Assembly: GCA_902492655.1 (NCBI GenBank)
Contig: CABUMF010000060.1
Span: 1 to 9,860, forward strand
DNA from: an uncultured Eubacteriales bacterium
Lineage (GTDB): Bacteria > Bacillota > Clostridia > HGM11514
Direction of reading: 5' to 3'
Length of the DNA: 9,860 bases
Shown here: piece after piece, positions 6,463 to 9,860 of the stretch
How the letters are laid out: every line of letters begins with the position of its first letter
How positions within the stretch are numbered: position 1 is the stretch's first letter
Made by a program: the position numbers and the translations under genes
The notes under the pieces: model-generated
Seen by the model: the letters and a program-made list of their open reading frames with translations, nothing else
Told to the model about the DNA's origin: nothing
The model's database searches: none

Positions 6463-6646
6463 TACAATGCACAATTTTGTAAAGGTGATTGATCCGGTTT
6501 TATCAAAACATTTGATAGAATCGGGTTTTTCATATATCAAAGAAGATAAGTTATTTGCATTTTATGAAACTCCGGAGCTGATTATATTTCTCAAAAACAA
6601 TTTTTCTGGAGCAAAGTTTTTTACAGATAACAAGCTAAGGTTCTGA
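6437..6646 (+). CDS. Small conserved phage protein downstream of portal
   Basis: A protein of about 69 residues, with core HNFVKVIDPVLSKHLIESGF, SYIKEDKLFAFYETPELI and a C-terminal FFTDNKLRF. Small proteins of this form are commonly encoded immediately after the portal gene in Clostridia siphophages; their function is unknown to me. The gene overlaps the portal stop by 26 nt if it starts at ATG 6437. ATGs at 6449 and 6467 are alternatives, and the nearest purine-rich signal (AAGGCGG near 6416) fits the first best. The frame is open further upstream to 6374, but that part is a shadow of the portal tail. The gene looks complete. Confidence 0.6.
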   Translation: MVTQMQTDNTMHNFVKVIDPVLSKHLIESGFSYIKEDKLFAFYETPELIIFLKNNFSGAKFFTDNKLRF

Positions 6647-6660
6647 GAAAGGAGGTAAGC

Positions 6661-6858
6661 ATGGAAAGAAAAAGTATTCCATTTAACGCGAAGATCGGAT
6701 TTGTAGAAAAAATAAATGACGAATTTTTGAAATGCAAAGTGTATGTATGTACCCTTGGTAAGAACCGAAATTTATCATACATCTCAAGAGAAGCCGCCGA
6801 AGAAGCACTTTATAGTCTTTACAATATCCCTGTAAGTGTTGTCCGACATCCATCTTGA
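6661..6858 (+). pseudogene. N-terminal stub of a phage prohead protein (scaffold/protease-like)
   Basis: The first about 58 residues (IPFNAKIGFVEKINDEFLKC, VYVCTLGKNRNLSYISREAAEEAL, SLYNIPV) match the start of the prohead scaffold/maturation-protein type that follows the portal in related phages. In that family the YNIPV is followed by a Val-Gly-His stretch and some 200-300 more residues. Here the frame changes to SVVRHPS and stops, so the gene is cut at about 6836. The ribosome binding site is excellent (AAAGGAGGT, 6648-6656, just before the ATG). Downstream sequence to 6957 contains no gene. The exact enzymatic class is uncertain. Confidence 0.55.
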
Positions 6859-6957
6859 AACCGGCTTTAGTATTGGTACTGTCAAGTATTTTTCGCAAAA
6901 ACGTCTCTGCAAAAATGAAGTTCTGCGCTCCATATATTAAAAACATGCCGTGCACGC

Positions 6958-7013
6958 AAAAAAGAAAGCTACCTATATAGATATAAATGTCTATACAGGT
7001 AGCTTTCTTTTTT
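6958..7013. terminator. Strong bidirectional rho-independent terminator
   Basis: The arms AAAAAAGAAAGCTACCT (6958-6974) and AGGTAGCTTTCTTTTTT (6997-7013) are perfectly complementary over 17 bp, and pairing continues imperfectly into the loop (TATAGA with TCTATA). The outer A/T tracts give a U tract in either direction. It can end transcription from the phage remnants on the plus strand and from the acidic-protein gene on the minus strand. Confidence 0.9.
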
Positions 7014-7092
7014 AGGGTTTGTTCAACGTGGAGGTCGACCAAAATACCCTTTTATCGATATATCGTCATTCGTCTTTAAGTTAATGGATATA

Positions 7093-7320
7093 CTATCTTC
7101 CTGTCTTTTCGCCTATTTCCATTTCGTGGGGAGTCCATCCTTGCTTATCTTTTTCATCATCCCACCAATATGGATCTGTCTCATCATCGTCGGTATCATT
7201 GGTATCTTTATTATTATCATCTTCATCCTCTGGTCCACAACCTTGGGCAGCGTTCAAATCAATATCATTTAATTCGATTTCTTGCGAATCAAGTTCAACG
7301 TGTTCGTAATAAAAAGTCAT
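7093..7320 (-). CDS. Small highly acidic protein of unknown function, possible peptide precursor
   Basis: A 75-residue protein with 26 Asp/Glu and only 5 Lys/Arg. The start at 7320 is chosen because AAAAGGAG lies 8 nt upstream; an upstream in-frame ATG at 7386 falls inside the promoter. Residues 1-24 look like a helical leader (YYEHVELDSQEIELNDIDLN) ending in AAQGCGP. This resembles the LxxLDLxxxxGG-like cleavage region of bacteriocin/RiPP leaders in Firmicutes, but it lacks a true double glycine. Residues 31-58 are a low-complexity Asp/Glu/Asn/Thr stretch interrupted by PYWWDD, followed by GWTPHEMEIG. There is a single Cys (Cys28), no membrane segment and no known domain. No recognisable RiPP-modifying enzyme or peptidase-exporter is in the window. 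It could equally be a DNA-mimic-like or regulatory acidic protein. That it is a real gene is well supported by promoter, ribosome binding site and terminator; its function is open. Confidence 0.72.
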   Translation of the reverse strand: MTFYYEHVELDSQEIELNDIDLNAAQGCGPEDEDDNNKDTNDTDDDETDPYWWDDEKDKQGWTPHEMEIGEKTGR

Positions 7321-7357
7321 ATCAGTAGCTCCTTTTCGCTTGTGGCTTTGTATATTT

Positions 7358-7386
7358 ATTGTACAACTAAGTTGACGATTTGTCAA
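7358..7386 (-). promoter_or_regulatory. Consensus promoter of the acidic-protein gene
   Basis: On the minus strand, TTGACA (7381-7386) and TACAAT (7358-7363) are separated by 17 bp, about 38 bp upstream of the start codon. The -35 box lies within a perfect palindrome. Confidence 0.85.
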
Positions 7387-7393
7387 GACAAAT
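7378..7393. promoter_or_regulatory. Palindromic operator candidate over the -35 box
   Basis: ATTTGTC-AA-GACAAAT is a perfect inverted repeat (7-bp arms, 2-bp centre) that contains the whole -35 hexamer of the acidic-protein promoter. A protein bound here would repress. The regulator is unknown. Confidence 0.5.
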
Positions 7394-7581
7394 TTTACAT
7401 GTCATAAGTTCAGTGGCCAAAAATATATTGAATGTAATTTGATTTTTTTGTAAGAAATTTGTGTCATTGTTGGCAAAGTTGAAATATTATTTCGGCTATT
7501 ATACATCGGCATCAAATGATTACTTCAATTAAATGAGCAAGGAACAAAATTTCAAAAATTTTTTTGGCTGTCGTTTTTTAA

Positions 7582-7609
7582 TTGATATCATTTTTTCCTT
7601 GTATATAAT
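7582..7609 (+). promoter_or_regulatory. Promoter of the GAF-like membrane protein gene
   Basis: TTGATA (7582-7587) and TATAAT (7604-7609) with a 16-bp spacer, 28 bp before the start codon. The preceding AT-rich stretch 7394-7581 shows no gene and no convincing further signal. Confidence 0.65.
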
Positions 7610-7636
7610 AATAGCAAGATAAGGAGGTATAAAACC

Positions 7637-8506
7637 ATGCAAACGTATTACTTCATTATTGCTGAACATATACTCGGACTTATAACGGGAGCTCTGGAAA
7701 ACTCATTTTATTCCGTAGCAAACACAACAAACATACTTATTGTTATTATTTATTTTCTCTTACTATCACTGGAAATATCAATAGAAAAATCAAAAGAAGG
7801 GAGTGTTCTGCCTCGTCAAAAAAGCAAAAAAATGATACTCGAACGCAATTTCAAAGAAGAAGCTAATCAAATAAAACTGCTTCAGCGTGTCATTAATGAT
7901 TTAAGTGCATTGAACGAATTGTTATTTGAGTGCACAAAACATTCTGCGTGGAAACGAATTAACCCAAGCACATCTGGTTACACACTTTTAGTTAATTGCA
8001 TTTGCGCTAAGCTATATGCATTAACAACTTCATTATTCGCGAACAAACGTGATATTTCAATCACTTATGTAGAAAAGGTAACTGAGATTAATACCACATA
8101 CTTTACCATGAAATCGTTCATCGGTGCAACTAACCCAAAAATGTACAGTAGACATTTCTCAGAATTTGATGCTCAAAAACATTACTTTGGGAAGATATTC
8201 GCCGCAAATTCTCCGGATACATTATATCTCTTGGATGCAAATGAAATTGCAATTAACTTTTTCTTTCAATCCATGTATGCTATTAATAAGTATTCACAAT
8301 ATATTGGAATTCCTATATATTGTGAAAGTGAAGGTGTATTTGGACTTCTACAAATTACAACGCTTAACGGAGCACATATCTCTATAAAACAAGAAGAACT
8401 TGAACATCTTATAAATGCTTATATAATGCCATATGTTAATATGATAAAACTTGCGCATGGCTACAAAAAGCAAATCGCTAAAAAGGATATTTATTTTAGT
8501 TTATAA
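7637..8506 (+). CDS. Membrane-anchored GAF-like sensor protein, no recognised output domain
   Basis: A 289-residue protein. Residues 31-48 (TNILIVIIYFLLLSLEIS) form one transmembrane helix after a short amphipathic N-terminus. A Lys/Glu-rich helical linker follows (about 50-100), then a C-terminal alpha/beta domain (about 115-275) with a GAF-like pattern: LVNCICAKLYALTTSLF, RDISITYVEKV, the loop KSFIGATNPKMYSRHF, KHYFGKIFAAN, YIGIPIYCESEGVFGLLQI and a final helix. GAF domains bind small ligands or mediate dimerisation. No kinase, cyclase, phosphodiesterase or DNA-binding output is fused to it, so any signal would pass through a partner. The ribosome binding site AAGGAGGT (7621-7628) is ideal. 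The gene stands alone between its own promoter and a terminator-like hairpin at 8632. Strong AT bias (Ile, Asn, Lys, Tyr) matches its neighbours. The GAF call rests on pattern reading only. Confidence 0.7.
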   Translation: MQTYYFIIAEHILGLITGALENSFYSVANTTNILIVIIYFLLLSLEISIEKSKEGSVLPRQKSKKMILERNFKEEANQIKLLQRVINDLSALNELLFECTKHSAWKRINPSTSGYTLLVNCICAKLYALTTSLFANKRDISITYVEKVTEINTTYFTMKSFIGATNPKMYSRHFSEFDAQKHYFGKIFAANSPDTLYLLDANEIAINFFFQSMYAINKYSQYIGIPIYCESEGVFGLLQITTLNGAHISIKQEELEHLINAYIMPYVNMIKLAHGYKKQIAKKDIYFSL

Positions 8507-8631
8507 TCCCCATGAGAACGAATTAAATGTCTTTTTCTCATTTATTAAAATCAAAAATTCCGAGTAGCTGTTTCGCTTTCAGTAATAAAAAATCATATGT
8601 GGTGATATGAAGCTGATTATAAGCAGTATCC

Positions 8632-8656
8632 AAAATGCGGAGAGAGTACGCATTTT
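8632..8656 (+). terminator. Rho-independent terminator-like hairpin
   Basis: AAAATGCG (8632-8639) and CGCATTTT (8649-8656) are perfect 8-bp arms around a 9-nt loop, with the T run continuing to 8658. This is the likely transcript end of the GAF-like gene, 126 bp upstream. A weaker stem, ATGAGAA/TTCTCAT (8512-8518 and 8535-8541), lies directly after the stop codon and could act first. Confidence 0.6.
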
Positions 8657-8700
8657 TTCCTCGTCCCAATCATTGGATCGACTATAAACCAACATACGTT

Positions 8701-8747
8701 GTGGTTTTTACGGTTTTCGTCCCATTAATACGTACCGAAAAATCCAC
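8701..8747. repeat. Imperfect 14-bp inverted repeat in the intergenic region
   Basis: GTGGTTTTTACGGT (8701-8714) pairs with ACCGAAAAATCCAC (8734-8747) at 12 of 14 positions across a 19-nt loop. It could be an RNA hairpin or an element end. Nothing recognisable surrounds it. Confidence 0.4.
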
Positions 8748-8861
8748 GGAATTAGACTAAAATTCAATTCTATAAAGATAGTTCAGGCATTGAGAGATTG
8801 CCGTCGTTAATTGTGCTGTAGGATAATAGTTTCCGTGAGAATCTGGCCCGCCCAAAACTGT

Positions 8862-8880
8862 AAATCAAGGCGTTTGATTT
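8862..8880. repeat. Small inverted repeat upstream of the micro-ORF
   Basis: AAATCAA (8862-8868) and TTGATTT (8874-8880) are perfect 7-bp arms around GGCGT, about 58 bp before the 18-codon ORF. This is a possible operator or leader hairpin for that ORF. Confidence 0.35.
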
Positions 8881-8937
8881 CTACAACACCTAAAAATCTA
8901 TTACAAAAAAAGGAGTAAATGCAAATGAGGTGATTCT

Positions 8938-8994
8938 ATGCTGGAAAATAATATTTCTATGACTGTTCCATGGTGTTACACATTCCAAACCTAA
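8938..8994 (+). CDS. 18-codon micro-ORF with strong ribosome binding site
   Basis: The peptide is MLENNISMTVPWCYTFQT. The ATG at 8938 is preceded 4-5 nt away by GAGGTGA (8927-8933), a very good Shine-Dalgarno sequence. A second purine-rich signal, AAAAAAAGGAG (8905-8915), lies a little further up and would serve a 4-codon ORF (MQMR) whose stop overlaps the first signal. The C-terminal half is rich in aromatics (Trp, Tyr, Phe) with one Cys and a Pro, and the N-terminus is polar, which is a composition seen in signalling or modified peptides. There is no known family, and an ORF this short can arise by chance. The ribosome binding site is the only positive evidence. It is convergent with the TIM-barrel gene. 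Confidence 0.3.
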   Translation: MLENNISMTVPWCYTFQT

Positions 8995-9022
8995 AATCGA
9001 AATTTTTTAAAAAACTTTGATT
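8995..9022. repeat. AT-rich inverted repeat directly after the micro-ORF stop
   Basis: AATCGAAATTTTTT (8995-9008) and AAAAAACTTTGATT (9009-9022) are complementary at 12 of 14 positions. It begins at the base after the micro-ORF stop codon, where a transcript end would be expected, but no T tract follows on the plus strand. It may instead serve as a weak bidirectional terminator between the convergent genes. Confidence 0.35.
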
Positions 9023-9088
9023 GCCACGCTGGTATATCGGATTAAAAAAGCCGACTGTTAATCTTAATTATGACCGCACATGTCTAAA

Positions 9089-9763
9089 TCATTTCGCAAC
9101 GCATCGATTCATTGTGAATCTCAATTTTTTTAAATCAAGAATAATTTCGCCATAAGATTTGTATGAGTTTTCCAACATAAACGGGCAATTATATCGTGAA
9201 GCAATCTCATATAACATTTTATAATGTTCTTCGTCACTTTCATTTAGCAAAACTGTATTTTCTCCGTTATAGCCCTGTATATGTATATATAGCATCTTTG
9301 ACTCGTCTATGCAGTTCATACTATCATGAAAATAGCGAGCGTGTGCAATATCATATACTAGGTAAAAATTCAACGACTTTTCAAGCAACGGTTTTAACTG
9401 AATATATGAGCCCGTCGTGTTTTCAAAAGCAACCTTCCCTGGAAAGCTTTGCAGTTTATAAATATAGTCTTCAGTAATTCCATTAGGGTGAAATAGCAAT
9501 GAACACCCAAACGTCTCGCTAATTTTTCTTGCATCTCTCAAATATTTATCAATATAACTTTTTGGCATGTAGAACAAATCCTTCTGCATGTGTAAGGAAT
9601 AAATTCCAATATGTTTCTCTTTTAAGAGATTATAAATATACCTTATACTATCGGTATTCCCATTGAAAAACACCTCAGTTTGATTCAGATGAATTGTAGC
9701 AAGAAACGCAGTCAGTTCAGGTGTTATTCTACTTGGCAACGAAATCATAATTTTATTATTCAT
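9089..9763 (-). CDS. Short TIM-barrel protein, endonuclease IV / xylose-isomerase-like superfamily
   Basis: A 224-residue protein with the order of metal ligands of the AP-endonuclease-2/sugar-isomerase TIM-barrel superfamily: His58 (SLHMQ), His92 (LFHPNG), Glu114 (VAFENT), Asp138 and His141 (VYDIAHA, the same D-x-x-H spacing as endonuclease IV), His161 (YIHIQGYNG), His180 and Glu198 (FMLENSY). Members bind two or three divalent metals and act as AP endonucleases, sugar isomerases/epimerases or related enzymes; the substrate here is unknown. It is shorter than endonuclease IV (about 280) and typical isomerases (250-300), with compact loops. The ATG at 9763 is chosen over a GTG at 9796 because AAGGAG lies about 9 nt upstream. 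No promoter is seen before the window edge, so it may belong to an operon entering from the right. A general DNA-repair role seems unlikely from the divergent loops; this is inference. Confidence 0.75.
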   Translation of the reverse strand: MNNKIMISLPSRITPELTAFLATIHLNQTEVFFNGNTDSIRYIYNLLKEKHIGIYSLHMQKDLFYMPKSYIDKYLRDARKISETFGCSLLFHPNGITEDYIYKLQSFPGKVAFENTTGSYIQLKPLLEKSLNFYLVYDIAHARYFHDSMNCIDESKMLYIHIQGYNGENTVLLNESDEEHYKMLYEIASRYNCPFMLENSYKSYGEIILDLKKLRFTMNRCVAK

Positions 9764-9834
9764 ATCTCTTCTCCTTATACTTTTTTCAGCGTTCACTGCT
9801 GAAGCTGCATCGCCGCCGCGCTCTGAGTATGATA

Positions 9835-9860
9835 GAAGCCGTGATCACATTCACGGCTTC
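9835..9860. repeat. Perfect 10-bp inverted repeat at the window edge
   Basis: GAAGCCGTGA (9835-9844) and TCACGGCTTC (9851-9860) pair perfectly around TCACAT. Together with the GC-rich stretch 9795-9830 it differs sharply from the AT-rich TIM-barrel gene. It may be a hairpin terminator for a plus-strand gene, part of a coding region, or an element end. The window stops at its last base, so this cannot be decided. Confidence 0.5.

Noticed and set aside
6683..7042. 119-codon minus-strand ORF across the prohead stub and terminator
   Set aside because: It runs through a strong terminator hairpin and antisense to recognisable phage sequence.
8919..8933. Four-codon ORF MQMR upstream of the micro-ORF
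   Set aside because: Too short to treat as a gene; mentioned only as a possible translational lead-in.
9196..9477. 93-codon plus-strand ORF inside the TIM-barrel gene
   Set aside because: It is antisense to a protein with a full metal-ligand pattern and has no ribosome binding site.
9089..9763. MNIO (DUF692) RiPP oxidase identity for the TIM barrel
   Set aside because: The ligand order fits the endonuclease IV/xylose-isomerase type, and no DUF692-specific motif or BufC-type partner gene is visible. It is left only as a comparison to run.
1..9860. tRNA, rRNA, known riboswitch or replication origin
   Set aside because: I found no cloverleaf, conserved rRNA stretch, recognised aptamer core, DnaA-box cluster or iteron array while reading both strands.

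Overview
The window looks like a mosaic accessory island from a low-to-mid GC Gram-positive bacterium, most likely a gut-type Clostridia (Oscillospiraceae/Ruminococcaceae-like). The evidence is strong AGGAGG-type ribosome binding sites, near-consensus TTGACA-N17-TATAAT promoters, a Clostridia-style ECF sigma factor with a C-terminal extension, YD-repeat (Rhs) sequence and Firmicutes siphophage head genes. By eye, base composition falls from about half GC at the left edge to strongly AT-rich beyond 7 kb. Several genes stop or change identity abruptly, so the segment has been assembled from pieces, either by recombination in the cell or partly by assembly error.

Left part (1-2.9 kb): a frameshifted remnant of a YD-repeat protein on the minus strand abuts the C-terminal fragment of a tyrosine recombinase, with the catalytic Tyr retained and a basic C-terminal appendage. 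Next comes a promoter and an ECF sigma factor gene whose 3' end runs into unrelated sequence. A 320-450 bp stretch without a gene follows. It carries repeated CTGTGGTCA words and a strong hairpin.

Middle (2.9-5.0 kb): a minus-strand toxin-antitoxin-like operon consists of a DUF3990/ADP-ribosyltransferase-like protein overlapping a downstream XRE-type regulator. Its consensus promoter carries two matching palindromes 42 bp apart, a textbook autoregulation layout. Upstream on the same strand lies a small zinc-ribbon protein with its own promoter.

Centre right (5.0-7.0 kb): a small Cro/C1-type regulator is translationally coupled to a C5 cytosine DNA methyltransferase that stops after motif VI, exactly where the C-terminal half of a phage portal protein begins. 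A small phage head-region ORF and the N-terminal stub of a prohead protein follow. A strong bidirectional terminator closes the block.

Right part (7.0-9.86 kb), AT-rich: a 75-residue, extremely acidic small protein (minus strand) has a consensus promoter whose -35 box lies in a perfect 16-bp palindrome. Beyond it are a membrane-anchored GAF-like protein (plus strand), a roughly 580 bp intergenic stretch with several inverted repeats and an 18-codon micro-ORF with a strong ribosome binding site, and a short endonuclease-IV/xylose-isomerase-type TIM barrel (minus strand) that keeps the whole superfamily metal-ligand pattern. These right-hand genes are intact and unfamiliar as a set. They are the best place in the window to look for something undescribed, but the sequence does not prove that they work together.
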